A stretch of DNA of 64,000 nucleotides from Rhizobium sp. RCAM05350 (GTDB lineage Bacteria; Pseudomonadota; Alphaproteobacteria; Rhizobiales; Rhizobiaceae). Below, piece after piece: positions 40,952 to 50,195 of the stretch (position 1 is its first letter; the number at the start of each line of letters is the position of its first letter). Made by a program: the position numbers and the translations under genes. The stretch lies in assembly GCA_024426085.1 (NCBI GenBank), contig CP087975.1, positions 310,001 through 374,000 of the forward strand, read 5' to 3'. The notes under the pieces are model-generated. The model worked only from the letters and a program-made list of their open reading frames with translations, was not told the origin of the DNA and searched no databases.

Positions 40952-41928
40952 TACCAGACTCCCTTTCCGGTCAGGCGTTTGGAGACGAAATGCGCGATGA
41001 CGATCATCATCGTCCCAAGCACCGCCTTGAACAGGCCGGCCGCCGTCGCCAGCGAATATTCGCCGGTCTGCAGGCCGATCCGGTAGACATAGGTATCGAC
41101 AATATCGATCTTGCTGCGGACGACGTCATTGGACAGGTTGATCACCTGATTGAGATCGGCATTGAGGAACATCCCGGCATTGAGGATGAACAGAGTGGCA
41201 ATCGTCGGAACGATGCCCGGCAACGTGACATGCCAGATCTTCTGCCAGCGGTTGGCGCCATCGACCTCGGCCGCATCATAGAGCTGCTGGTCGATGGCGA
41301 TGATGGCGGCCAGATATAGCAAGCTGTCCCAACCGGCGGAACGCCAGATTTCCGTGAACACCAGCACCCAGCGGATGGCGCCCATATCGGTCATGAACGA
41401 TCGCGGCGCGATGCCGGCCATGCCGAGCAGGTTGTTGACAGCACCGTCCGTCGGCGACAGGGCGGCAATGAAGATGCCGGCGATGACCACCCAGGACAGG
41501 AAATGCGGCAGGTAGATCGCCGACTGGATGAACTTGCGCAGCGAGCCGCCACGCACCTCGTTGAGCAGCAGCGCCACAATGATGGGAACAGGCAGGAAGA
41601 ACACCATCTTCATCGTCGAGATGATCAGCGTGTTGGCCAGCACCTGCCAGAAAACCGAAGAGGAGAAAAGCACCTGGAAATGCTTCAGCCCGACCCAGAC
41701 ATTGGGCGGCACGATGCGGACCTGCTCGAAGGCGATACGGGTTTCCCAGATCGGCAGATAGTGGAACACCAGAAAGAACAGGATTCCCGGCGCCATCATG
41801 ACGTAATACGGCCACCACCGGCGCCAGCCATCTGCGAACGCAGACACTCTTCCCGGTTTCCGGCGAGCTGAATTTATGGGAACGTTCCCACCGTTTGACG
41901 CAGTCAAGGCGTGTTGGCGATCAGTCAT
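40951..41928 (-). CDS. Sugar-type ABC transporter permease, LplB/YteP-like
   Basis: Intact 325-residue permease. The first membrane segment is WPYYVMMAPGILFFLVFHYLPIW; the coupling loop is QQLYDAAEVDGANRWQKIWHVTLPGIVPTI. It pairs with the YtcP-like permease. The ATG at 41928 lies four bases after the LacI-type regulator stop. A perfect operator-like palindrome at 41877-41890 lies within its first codons, so a shorter start (for example GTG near 41847, VSAFADGWRRWW) is possible. Confidence 0.88.
   Translation of the reverse strand: MTDRQHALTASNGGNVPINSARRKPGRVSAFADGWRRWWPYYVMMAPGILFFLVFHYLPIWETRIAFEQVRIVPPNVWVGLKHFQVLFSSSVFWQVLANTLIISTMKMVFFLPVPIIVALLLNEVRGGSLRKFIQSAIYLPHFLSWVVIAGIFIAALSPTDGAVNNLLGMAGIAPRSFMTDMGAIRWVLVFTEIWRSAGWDSLLYLAAIIAIDQQLYDAAEVDGANRWQKIWHVTLPGIVPTIATLFILNAGMFLNADLNQVINLSNDVVRSKIDIVDTYVYRIGLQTGEYSLATAAGLFKAVLGTMMIVIAHFVSKRLTGKGVW
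41877..41890. promoter_or_regulatory. LacI-type operator, perfect 14-bp palindrome
   Basis: TGGGAACGTTCCCA is a perfect palindrome of LacI-family type with a central AACGTT. It differs by one base from the site before the regulator gene (43002-43017). It lies at the front of the transporter part of the operon and inside the annotated first codons of the permease. Confidence 0.7.
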
Positions 41929-41931
41929 GAA

Positions 41932-42975
41932 TTATTCCCTCCCGACCCCGGCTGCGCGCCTGGGCTGGTTTAACGACAGGTCGGCAAGCGAGCCGCGTTC
42001 GATCAACCGGCACGGCATAAACACACGGCCATGTTCCGGGCGGCCGGCGATTTCATCAAACAGGCAGTCGACTGCGCGCATGCCGATCTCGCGCCTGGGC
42101 TTGGCGACGGTCGTCAGTCCCGGCCATGAAAAAGCACCGGCCGGCACACCGTCGAACCCGAGGATCGAGACATCCTCCGGGCACCGCAAACCGGCCTCCC
42201 GGGCGGCCATCATGGCACCGAGCGCCATCAGATCGTTGGCGGCAAAGACTGCCAGATGCCCGCTGTGGCCCCGCGCCAGCAACCGCTTCATCGCAGCGTG
42301 CCCGCCTTCGACGGTGTACTCCCCGTCTTCCATAGGCAGGGCTGCCGGGTCGATGTCCCGTTCGACACAATGCTCGTGGAAAGTCCGCAGGAAGCGAGCC
42401 CGCGCAATACGCGATTTGGGTCCGAGAATGAGGGCCGGAGCGTGATGTCCCTTGGAGACAAGGTGATCCATGCCGATCCGCACCGCTTGGGCAATATCGG
42501 AGCCGACGCTGGAAGTTGCAGGGGAAACGCTCGGCGCTTGAGCCGATCAGCACGAAGGGTAGCCCAAACCGGTCGAGATCATCGAAATTATCGGCGACCG
42601 GATTGATGATCGCACCGTCGACGCGCGCCTGCCGCAGCGCGCAGATGACTGGCCTCGCGGCCGTGATCCCAGTCGGATGAAAAGACCAGCAGCGACATGC
42701 CGTTTTCGGCCGCACGATCCCGCGCCGCGGGCAACCTCGGCCCAGAACGGGTTAGTGATGTCCGGAATGACAAGGCCGAGCAGCCCGGTCCGCCCGGATC
42801 GCATACCGACCGCAAGATCGTTGCGCTCATAACCAACGGCCCTTGCGGCATCCAGCACGCGTTCGCGCGCTTCGTCCGTCACATTGGATGCGCCCGACAG
42901 CGCGCGCCCGGCGGTGCTCTTCGACACGCCCGCCTTTTGCGCAACATCGATAATGGTCGGCCGCCGCCTCTGCAT
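41932..42975 (-). CDS. LacI-family transcriptional regulator (frameshifted several times)
   Basis: About 345 residues. The N-terminal LacI helix-turn-helix is TIIDVAQKAGVSKSTAGRALSGASNVTDEARERVLDAARAVGY. The periplasmic-binding-like sensor domain includes GLVIPDITNPFWAEVARG, DGAIINPVADNFDDL and VFAANDLMALGAM. Indels near 42725, 42655 and 42505 split it into four pieces that join well. Start ATG 42975 (MQRRRPTI) fits the family. First gene of the long operon, with operator-like palindromes in front of itself and of the permease; probably an autoregulated repressor. Confidence 0.85.
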
Positions 42976-43437
42976 CGAGCACGCCTCCTCCGCGTCAATT
43001 CGTGGGAACGTTACCACGGTACCGCGCCAGGGAGCAAGGGTTATCTCAAGAATTCGCCGGAAGACCCTCAACCTTCGATCTGCTGCCAGCGCTGACGGGC
43101 TGTGATGTCGATGTAAACGGTACTTGACGGGAAAATACGCGTGGGCGCGGCATCATTCGATGCTGGCACCCATAAGCCCAATACAAGCGATATCGTACGA
43201 CCAACGACTGCAGCGAGCGAGAGCGTCAGACGGTTGGTTCAGACTATGGCTCAGAAAAACTGGGGTTCGCCCCCCGGGGTAAAGCGGCGATATGAACTGC
43301 TTTTCGATCCAACGGTCGCCACCTTAACCAAGCATTTACCATGATGAGTATCACTGGTGGAACAGCAGTTTCCGCGCCGCACAATCGCCTGATCCCGGCT
43401 TTCAAAGCGTTGCAGTTGCTCGTGAAGGGATTGGGAC
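42976..43437. other. Intergenic region before the small-protein cluster
   Basis: No supported gene. It holds the promoter and operator (43002-43017) of the LacI operon on the minus strand and should hold a promoter for the small plus-strand genes starting at 43438. The open frames here lack ribosome sites and protein-like composition. Confidence 0.4.
43002..43017. promoter_or_regulatory. LacI-type operator before the regulator gene
   Basis: GTGGGAACGTTACCAC, a 16-bp near-perfect palindrome with one mismatched pair and central AACGTT. It lies 27 bases above the LacI start and shares the core TGGGAACGTT with the site at 41877-41890. Likely the autoregulatory operator. Confidence 0.7.
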
Positions 43438-43584
43438 ATGACCACAGACAAAGGAATTACGCTCGCCGTCATCGCATTCACGGTCGTCGCGATGTTGACA
43501 CTGAATTTTGCGATGACCCGTTATGGCACGCCAGCCACAAAAGATGGCGTGTCTGGTGAAATCACGTCGTCGATACCAAAATAA
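43438..43584 (+). CDS. Tiny single-pass membrane protein (48 residues)
   Basis: Begins MTTDKGITLAVIAFTVVAML, giving one hydrophobic helix at about residues 7-24, then a polar tail ending EITSSIPK. The ribosome site GAAGGGA is about seven bases before the ATG, which supports real translation. Family not recognised. First of four tiny genes in the same direction. Confidence 0.5.
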   Translation: MTTDKGITLAVIAFTVVAMLTLNFAMTRYGTPATKDGVSGEITSSIPK

Positions 43585-43697
43585 TCCGCCGCCATCTGGT
43601 GCCGGCCCCCTATCACCGTTTGCGCGATGCGAGCTGGGTGCCGGAGGTGTGGAACTTTCTTCGATCCATCGTGTTTTCGTCGCAGAGGAGACCTGCG

Positions 43698-43847
43698 ATG
43701 GACGACAACATTTTGCCCCTTGGCCTGACAAGCCGGGCAATCGGCGTTTTGATGCCGACAATCCGTTCCAAACATAACGTGCCGTGGAACGCTGGCTTGA
43801 TTCCGGCACGCGTGGCAACGAACGACAACGCTGGTGATCGGCCATGA
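43698..43847 (+). CDS. Tiny protein (49 residues), translationally coupled to the next gene
   Basis: Starts MDDNILPLGLTSRAIGVLM and has a basic, only weakly hydrophobic middle. AGAGGAGA stands seven bases before the ATG, and the stop overlaps the next ATG as ATGA. Those two signs argue for a real gene. Family not recognised. Confidence 0.45.
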   Translation: MDDNILPLGLTSRAIGVLMPTIRSKHNVPWNAGLIPARVATNDNAGDRP

Positions 43848-43993
43848 CCGCCCGCGACGTTTTGCTATTGATGATCACAGCCTTCTTTCTCACCGCTCTG
43901 CTTCTCATACACAACGCGTTCTATCGTCCCGTTTCCACCAGTGCCGTCGAGCCACCTGCCAAGGTCTACGGTGGAGTACAGCCATATGGATGA
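43844..43993 (+). CDS. Tiny single-pass membrane protein (49 residues)
   Basis: MTARDVLLLMITAFFLTALL forms one membrane helix; the tail is Pro- and Gly-rich (VEPPAKVYGGVQPYG). It overlaps the upstream stop by four bases. Family not recognised; the shape is like an accessory subunit or stress-type membrane peptide. Confidence 0.5.
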   Translation: MTARDVLLLMITAFFLTALLLIHNAFYRPVSTSAVEPPAKVYGGVQPYG

Positions 43994-44061
43994 AGATCAT
44001 CTTGGCTTTTTGGAACCTTGACTATGCCCGTCGCGTTGTTGTGTTCGAAGGGAGACATGAC

Positions 44062-44229
44062 ATGGTCAGCGCAACATGGATTATCGCACTGGTGGCTGCG
44101 CTCACAGTGTGCGGCATAGCCATTGCCTACGGCATTCTCAGTCAACGACGGTTCAACACGAAAATGAAACCCACTCGGCAAGACCGGATCGATGAGATGT
44201 CTTGGCGTGAAAACCTGCTTGACCAGTAA
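44062..44229 (+). CDS. Tiny single-pass membrane protein (55 residues)
   Basis: The N-terminal helix, about residues 5-25 (WIIALVAALTVCGIAIAYGI), is followed by a basic then acidic cytosolic tail ending SWRENLLDQ. GAAGGGAG lies about nine bases before the ATG. Family not recognised. It is convergent with the amidohydrolase gene that ends at 44275. Confidence 0.5.
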   Translation: MVSATWIIALVAALTVCGIAIAYGILSQRRFNTKMKPTRQDRIDEMSWRENLLDQ

Positions 44230-44274
44230 ATTTCGCTGGCTTTCAGGAATAGCAAGCAAGCTGTGCAGTAGAAC

Positions 44275-45711
44275 TCACATGGCCGGGAGTGATCGCCGTG
44301 CCAGCAGACTGCTCGGCCGCCCCGCCGGATCGTTGGCTTGCAGGCGCCTGACCGCAAAATTCTGCGCCTCCTGCAGTTCGGCCAGAGCGCCATCATAATC
44401 GAGATGAATAGGCTTGCCTTTTTCGACCACCGGCCTGCCATCCACGTAGACCGCATCGACGGAGCGCTCCGCTGCGCAGTGCAGAAGGTTGCGCAAGGGG
44501 TCGTAGATCGGCTGCATCGCCGCGTGCTTGAGGTCAACCAGCAGGAAATCCGCCTTGGCACCCAGCGCTATCCGGCCGATGTCGCTGCGGCCAAGCGCGC
44601 GCCTGGCAAGCGTTGCCGCCTCGAATACATCGGCTGTGCCGACATCGAAGACCGAGCGGCCGGCAATCCGCGAGCAGATCATCGCCTGACGCATTTCCTC
44701 CAGCATGTTGAACGGATAGCTGTCGGTTCCGAGCGCCACATTGACGCCGCGGCGGCGATAGCGACCAAGCGATTGCAGCACCATGCCGCTGCGCGAGAAG
44801 GTGACCGGGCAATGTGCAACCGTGGCGCGCCGCTCGGCAAGCAGGCCGAGATCGATATCGGTCCGCTGCCGTGTCCAGGAATGGCCGTCGACGAAGATGC
44901 AATGACCGATGATCAGGTCCTCGCCAAGCACACCCAGTTCTTCGAGATACTGGACCGCCGTCAGACCGGTGCGGCGCATCAGTTCTTCATGCTCGGCCAT
45001 CGTCTGCGCCGCATGCACGGTAATGGGCACGTTCCTGTTCCGAGCCGCCTCTGCCGCCGCCTGCAAAAGATCGGCGGAGCATGTCTCGACCTGCGAGGGA
45101 GAAACAATGCCGCCCAGCCTGCCGGATGGATGTGCGCGCGCTGTATCGACAACCTCCAGCGCCCGGGCAAAAGCCTCGTATCCCCGGCCCTTGTCCCAGA
45201 TGAGATCGAGACGGCGGCTGTCCTCGACATGCCATGCGGCCTCCCGGAAGCCAGGCGCGACATAAGCGCGGGCGCCGCTCTTTGCCAGGGTCGGCAGCCA
45301 GCTGTCGTGCGGGCCTGCGATATCGACGAGGGTCGTTACGCCGCTGCGCATCAGATCCCCCAGCATCACCGTCAGTGAGGCCTCGACCGCGCTGTCGCTG
45401 ATCTCGATCAGGTTGGAATATTCATAAAGTGCATTGCCCCAGAGGGCAGCGGTGCCCTCATCTTCGAACAGGCCCTTGGAGATCGGTTCTTCGCCGGAAT
45501 GGCAATGCACTTTGACGAAGCCGGGCAGTACCATCCTGTCCTTACCGGAGATTTCGTGCGTGAATGCACCGTCGTACCGGCCGCCAACATGAATGAACCC
45601 ATTGGCCTCAAAGGCGATGTCGCCATCGGAAAGATAGGCATGACCTTGGGCGTTCCCGTCATAGCCGACGATCGTGCTTGCGTTGCGGATGACATGAATA
45701 TCGTTAGCCAT
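44275..45711 (-). CDS. Metal-dependent amidohydrolase/deaminase, SsnA/AtzA-type
   Basis: Intact 478-residue enzyme of the amidohydrolase superfamily (chlorohydrolase/guanine deaminase branch). Metal ligands are His69 and His71 (KVHCHSGEE), a His in ITVHAAQ, a later His in IGHC, and the Asp in GTDSYP. Such enzymes remove amino or chloro groups from N-heterocycles or hydrolyse cyclic amides. Its start overlaps the end of aapM by eight bases, so it acts on whatever the Aap-type transporter brings in. The exact substrate is unknown. Confidence 0.87.
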   Translation of the reverse strand: MANDIHVIRNASTIVGYDGNAQGHAYLSDGDIAFEANGFIHVGGRYDGAFTHEISGKDRMVLPGFVKVHCHSGEEPISKGLFEDEGTAALWGNALYEYSNLIEISDSAVEASLTVMLGDLMRSGVTTLVDIAGPHDSWLPTLAKSGARAYVAPGFREAAWHVEDSRRLDLIWDKGRGYEAFARALEVVDTARAHPSGRLGGIVSPSQVETCSADLLQAAAEAARNRNVPITVHAAQTMAEHEELMRRTGLTAVQYLEELGVLGEDLIIGHCIFVDGHSWTRQRTDIDLGLLAERRATVAHCPVTFSRSGMVLQSLGRYRRRGVNVALGTDSYPFNMLEEMRQAMICSRIAGRSVFDVGTADVFEAATLARRALGRSDIGRIALGAKADFLLVDLKHAAMQPIYDPLRNLLHCAAERSVDAVYVDGRPVVEKGKPIHLDYDGALAELQEAQNFAVRRLQANDPAGRPSSLLARRSLPAM

Positions 45712-46798
45712 GGGTGACCCTGAAATGCTGTTCGAGAAAGCGGCTGTACAAGCCCATCAGGGCACTGAAGGTGAAATAGACGGCAGCGGCGAAGACATAA
45801 CCTTCGAGAACGGCAATACCCTGCCATTCAGGATCCCGCAGGGCCGAGCGTACGGTATCGAGAAAATCGAGCAGGCCGACAATGGTGACCAGTGTTGTGT
45901 CCTGGAAAAAGCCGATGAACAGCCCGACCATCGGCGGAATGACTTTCTTCAGCGCCTGCGGCAAAACGATTTTTCGCATCACCTGCCAATAGGAAAGGCC
46001 AAGGGACGCGCCCGCCTCGAACTGGCCTTCCGGAACATCCTGCAGGCCGCCGCGAACGATTTCGGCGATATAGGCGGCAGCAAAAATGATGATGGCCACC
46101 TGCGCACGCAGGAGCTTGTCGATCGTCACCCCCTCCGGCATGAACAGCGGCAGCATCACCGTCGCCATGAACAGGATGCTGATCAAGGGCACGCCCCGGA
46201 CGATCTCGATAAAGCCGACCGCAAGAATGCGGATGGCCGGCAGGCTTGAGGCACGAGCAAGCGCAAGGCCGATGCCGAGCGGCAGGGCACAGACCAGCCC
46301 GATAAACGAGAGCATGAACGACAGTGGCAATCCGCCCCAGCTCGATGTCGGTACCGGCGACAGGCCGAAGACCCCGCCCGCCATCAGGACATAGAGAACC
46401 GGCAGAACCAGAAGCAGCCACACATACAGCAAGGCCCGGCTCCAGAAGCGCGGCATCATCGAAATCAAGCAGCTCGCCAAAAACAGCGTCAGCGCCAAAA
46501 GCGGCCGCCATTGCTCTTCGAACGGATAGAAGCCGAAGATCATGTACCGGAGTTTCTCGGCAAGAAACGGCCAGCAGGCGCCGCTGCTTGCCTTGCAGGC
46601 TGTGGCATCACCGGAGAAAACGGCATTGACGACCAGCCAGCCAAACGCCAGCTTGCCCAGGAAAAAGATCGCGGCCATTGAAACGAGGCTGATGACAGAG
46701 TTCACCGGCGTTCCGAAATACGCTTTGAACCGTTCAGAGCGGCGCGCAGGCGGCTTGGTCGCGCCAAGCGGCAAAGACAGAGCTTGGGTTTCGGCCAT
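45704..46798 (-). CDS. aapM: Amino acid ABC transporter permease, AapM-like
   Basis: About 364 residues. It has the extended N-terminal part found in AapM and a C-terminal HisM-type permease core with FEAGASLGLSYWQVMRKIVLPQALKKVIPPMVG as coupling loop. Start ATG 46798 (MAETQALSL) overlaps the natural aapQ stop (TGATG). Partner of AapQ in a general L-amino acid transporter, here linked to an amidohydrolase. Confidence 0.85.
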   Translation of the reverse strand: MAETQALSLPLGATKPPARRSERFKAYFGTPVNSVISLVSMAAIFFLGKLAFGWLVVNAVFSGDATACKASSGACWPFLAEKLRYMIFGFYPFEEQWRPLLALTLFLASCLISMMPRFWSRALLYVWLLLVLPVLYVLMAGGVFGLSPVPTSSWGGLPLSFMLSFIGLVCALPLGIGLALARASSLPAIRILAVGFIEIVRGVPLISILFMATVMLPLFMPEGVTIDKLLRAQVAIIIFAAAYIAEIVRGGLQDVPEGQFEAGASLGLSYWQVMRKIVLPQALKKVIPPMVGLFIGFFQDTTLVTIVGLLDFLDTVRSALRDPEWQGIAVLEGYVFAAAVYFTFSALMGLYSRFLEQHFRVTHG

Positions 46799-47944
46799 CA
46801 GCGCTCCTTTAGCGCGACGCGCGTTGGACCAGTTCATCGTCAATGAAATGGCGATCGACAGGCCGAGATAAACACCCATGAAAATGGCGATGGTCTCGAT
46901 CGCCTGCCCGGTCTGGTTCATCACCGTGTTCGACACCATAACCAGGTCCGGGTAGCCGATGGCAATCGCCAGCGAGCTGTTCTTGAAGACAGTCAGGTAG
47001 GTATTGGTCAGAGGCGGAATGATCAGGCGCAGGGCCTGTGGCAGCACGACCAGCCGCATGACGCGTGACCGATGAAGCCCAAGTGCGGCGGCTGCCTCCC
47101 ACTGCCCCGGTCCGATAGCCTGTATGCCGGCACGGGCGATTTCGGCGACACTGGCGGACACGCTGAGAAGAAGTCCGAACAGCAGGGCCACGAATTCCGG
47201 CCGCACGTGCAGACCGCCGGTCAACCGGAACCTACCGGCCTGCGGAATATCCCAACCGAAAGAAACAAGGCCCAGCGCCCAGAGAAGAAGTGGAGGCAGC
47301 AGCAGAGCGAGACAGGCAATCGCCGTGCCATGGTTGGACCTTCCGGTCGCGACCCGCCGTTGCTGGCTGATGCGCCGGATCAGGATCGCGGCAGCGACTC
47401 CGGCGCAAATGAACAAGGCGAAGACGGTGGCACCGTTTTCGATGAACACGGCCGGAAGAGCCAGCCCACTGTTGGAAAGATAGACACCCGGCAGGATGTT
47501 GAGCGCCTGTTTGACCGGCGGAAACACCATGATGATCAGCGAGTACCAGAGGAAGAGATAGAGGAGCAGCGGGACGTTTCGCAGCACCTCGACATAGGCG
47601 AGCGCCAGGCGCGCCAAAAGTGGATTGCGCGACATGCGCGCCACGCCGACGAAAAGCCCCAGAACCGTTCCGAGGATCGCCGCTAGCAGCGAGACCTTTA
47701 CCGTATTGACGATGCCAACCAGGATCGCCCGGGCGATGCTATCGGTCGGCTGATAGGTGATCGCCGTTTCGCTGATCACGAAACCGGCCTGACGCACCAG
47801 AAAGCCGAAACCGGTGGCAATGTTCTGCTTTGCGAGATTGTCACTCGCTGTCGAAAACATCGTCCATGCCGCAATGGCAACCAGACCGATCGCGCCGATC
47901 TGATAGCAGAACGCGCGGAAACGCATATCATTCAGGAAGCTCAT
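46798..47944 (-). CDS. aapQ: Amino acid ABC transporter permease, AapQ-like (frameshift in last codons)
   Basis: About 382 residues. N-terminal membrane part, then GLFVGVARMSRNPLLARLALAYVEVLRNVPLLL, and the coupling loop QWEAAAALGLHRSRVMRLVVLPQALRLIIPP, as in rhizobial AapQ. Read as is, the frame runs through into aapM. An indel near 46815 explains this: in the next frame the end reads VALKER-stop, the usual AapQ end, with the stop overlapping the aapM ATG. It lies 65 bases after the binding-protein gene. Confidence 0.83.
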
Positions 47945-48008
47945 GAAAACTCGCCGCTGTTTTGCCTAACGGGAGAAAGCTCGCGCCTGAGGCGCGAGAG
48001 CGATGTAA

Positions 48009-49024
48009 TCAACGGAACGGCGGTGCGTAGACCAGGCCGCCGGCATTCCACTGCGCATTCGGTCCACGCGTCAGTCCAAGCCGGGTACCCTCACCCAGAT
48101 TGCGCTCGAAGATCTCGCCGTAATTGCCCACCGCCTTGATGACGTTGTAGCCCCACTTGTTGTCGAGGCCGAGCATGGCGCCGAGTTCGTCGGTGACGCC
48201 AAGCATGCGCTGGATATCAGGGTCCTGGCTTTTCAGCATCTCGTCGACATTCGCCTGGGTGATGCCTTTTCCTCAGCCGCCATCAGCAGCCAGACCGACC
48301 AGGACATGATATCGCGCCAGTTGGAATCGTTCTGACGAACGGCCGGCGCGAGCGGCTCCTTGGAGATCGTTTCTGGAAGGACGATGTAGTCGTCGGGATT
48401 GTTCGCGACCGCACGGATCGATGCCAGATCGGAGCGATCCGACGAAATCGCCTCGCAACGCCCGGCGAAGAAGGCCGCCCGGTTTTCATCGGGGCTTTCA
48501 AAAACCACCATCTCGAACTTGGCGCCAATCGTGCGGAAGAAGTCGCTGAGGTTCTGCGCGGTGGTCGTGCCGGGCAGCGTGCAGATGGCAGCGTCCGTCA
48601 ATTCCTTGGCGCTGGAAACTCCAAGCGATTTTGCCACCATCAGACCCTGGCCGTCATAAAAGACGTTCGGGCCGAAATCGAGTCCGAGCGAGGCTTCACG
48701 CGAAAAGGTCTGGGTGGTCTGGCGCGACAGCATGTCGATTTCACCAGATTGCAGTGCCTGGAAACGGGTGTTGATATTGGTCGGAACGAACTCGATCTTG
48801 TCGCCATCGCCGAAGACGGCGGCCGCCACCGAGCGGCAGACGTCGGCATCGAAGCCCTGCATCCGGCCCTTGTCGTCCGGCGCGGCAAACCCTGGTGTGG
48901 CCAGCGAAACGCCGCAGACCATCTTCCCACGCGCCTTGACCGTATCGAGCGTTCCCGCGTGCGCGACGCTTGCTGCCAGAAGTGCTGTAGCTGCGGCGCA
49001 GATTGCCAGAAATCCTTGTTTCAT
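48009..49024 (-). CDS. aapJ: Amino acid ABC transporter substrate-binding protein, AapJ-like (frameshifted)
   Basis: About 338 residues. The signal peptide ends at SVAHA. The mature start, TLDTVKARGKMVCGVSLATPGFA, and the motifs GFDADVCRSVAAAVFGD and INTRFQALQSGEIDMLSRQTT match AapJ/BztA. An indel near 48266 breaks it after LLMAAEE; the end, KWGYNVIKAVGNYGEIFERNLG, is in the next frame. First gene of the aapJ-aapQ-aapM-amidohydrolase operon. No aapP ATPase gene is present nearby. Confidence 0.88.
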
Positions 49025-49122
49025 AGTCCCCTCCCTCGTTGTTTTCTTTGCTGCTTACGATCGAAGGATGTTTCAGCCCTCCAGCAGAAACTCCACGATC
49101 GGCGATCCTCTCGATCGCAGAG

Positions 49123-49370
49123 ATTGTGTACAATGTTAAAAATCATTTGGCAACAAATCGAATACAATAAATGGCAGGATTTCCGCATGACGAACATCGA
49201 TGCTGTCCGGCATTAAAACAAATTTCGCCCTTGCTGCGGGGCGCGAAGGCCATTTGGTGGGACATTGCACCGCATTTATGCGCGCATAACCATTGTGAAG
49301 CTCAGGCCGATCCAAGGTGAAAGTTGACAACGAGTTATAAAATCCAATACTGGATAAAATAGTATACAAT
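49123..49370. promoter_or_regulatory. Two ATTGT-ACAAT sites in the divergent promoter region
   Basis: ATTGTGTACAAT at 49123-49134 has perfect five-base arms and a two-base centre. ATAGTATACAAT at 49359-49370 matches with one base changed. They flank the 384-base gap between aapJ (minus) and the racemase gene (plus), each near one start. The likely binder is the GntR protein encoded at 50196-50936. Confidence 0.6.
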
Positions 49371-49408
49371 ACACACATGGGCAGACCGTGTGTTTTAGCG
49401 AGGACGCT

Positions 49409-50176
49409 ATGAGGATCAAACTCATCAATCCGAATACGACTTCTTCGATGACGGACCTGATCGGCGCCGCAGCCCGGGCGGTGGCAGCGGAACGCACCGA
49501 GATCATAGCGACGACGTCAAAGTCCGGTGCGGCATCGATCGAAGGCCATTTCGACGAGGCAATGAGCATTGTCGGGCTCATCGACGAAATCCTCGAGGGG
49601 CCGGCGGCTGATGCCTATGTGATTGCCTGTTTCGGCGATCCGGGGCTGCTTGCGGCACGCGAGATCACCCATGCGCCTGTCTTCGGCATTGCCGAGGCGG
49701 CCATGCACGCCGCCACGTTCGTCTCCACAGGCTTTTCCGTCGTGACGACGCTTGAGCGCACCCGCATCATCACCGAACATCTCGTCCGCACCTACGGCAT
49801 GGAGCACCATTGCCGGCGGGTGCGAGCCACGGACGTACCCGTTCTCGAACTCGAAAACCCGAACTCGAACGCCCGGGCAACGATCCTTGCCGAATGCGAA
49901 CGGGCTCTGCGGGAGGACCAGTCGTCGGCAATCGTGCTTGGCTGTGCGGGAATGGCTGATCTGGCGAGCTATCTTGAAGACCAGCTACAGGTACCGGTCA
50001 TCGATGGTGTGGCAGCGGCCGTAAAGTTCGCCGAAGCAATCGTCGGCATGGGCCTGAAGACCTCCAAACGTGGCGACCTCGCCCCGCCACTGCCGAAAAT
50101 CTATCGCGGCAAACTGTCCGGCTATGGGGCAGCGACCGGTATGACCCAGCGCAGCGACGTGCTCAAGGCCAGCTAA
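49409..50176 (+). CDS. Asp/Glu/hydantoin racemase family protein
   Basis: Intact 255-residue racemase of the hydantoin/allantoin racemase group. The catalytic cysteine pair is Cys74 (IACFGDPG) and Cys179 (LGCAGM). The first residues, MRIKLINPNTTSSMT, are typical. The product may be one enantiomer of a cyclic ureide for the amidohydrolases nearby. Divergent from aapJ and convergent with the GntR gene. Confidence 0.9.
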   Translation: MRIKLINPNTTSSMTDLIGAAARAVAAERTEIIATTSKSGAASIEGHFDEAMSIVGLIDEILEGPAADAYVIACFGDPGLLAAREITHAPVFGIAEAAMHAATFVSTGFSVVTTLERTRIITEHLVRTYGMEHHCRRVRATDVPVLELENPNSNARATILAECERALREDQSSAIVLGCAGMADLASYLEDQLQVPVIDGVAAAVKFAEAIVGMGLKTSKRGDLAPPLPKIYRGKLSGYGAATGMTQRSDVLKAS

Positions 50177-50195
50177 ATCCTGAGCTGGCGTCGCG

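Noticed and set aside
45704-47944. 746-residue AapQ-AapM fusion
   Set aside because: The usual AapQ ending with a stop overlapping the AapM ATG exists one frame away, so an indel is more likely. A natural fusion cannot be fully excluded without reads.
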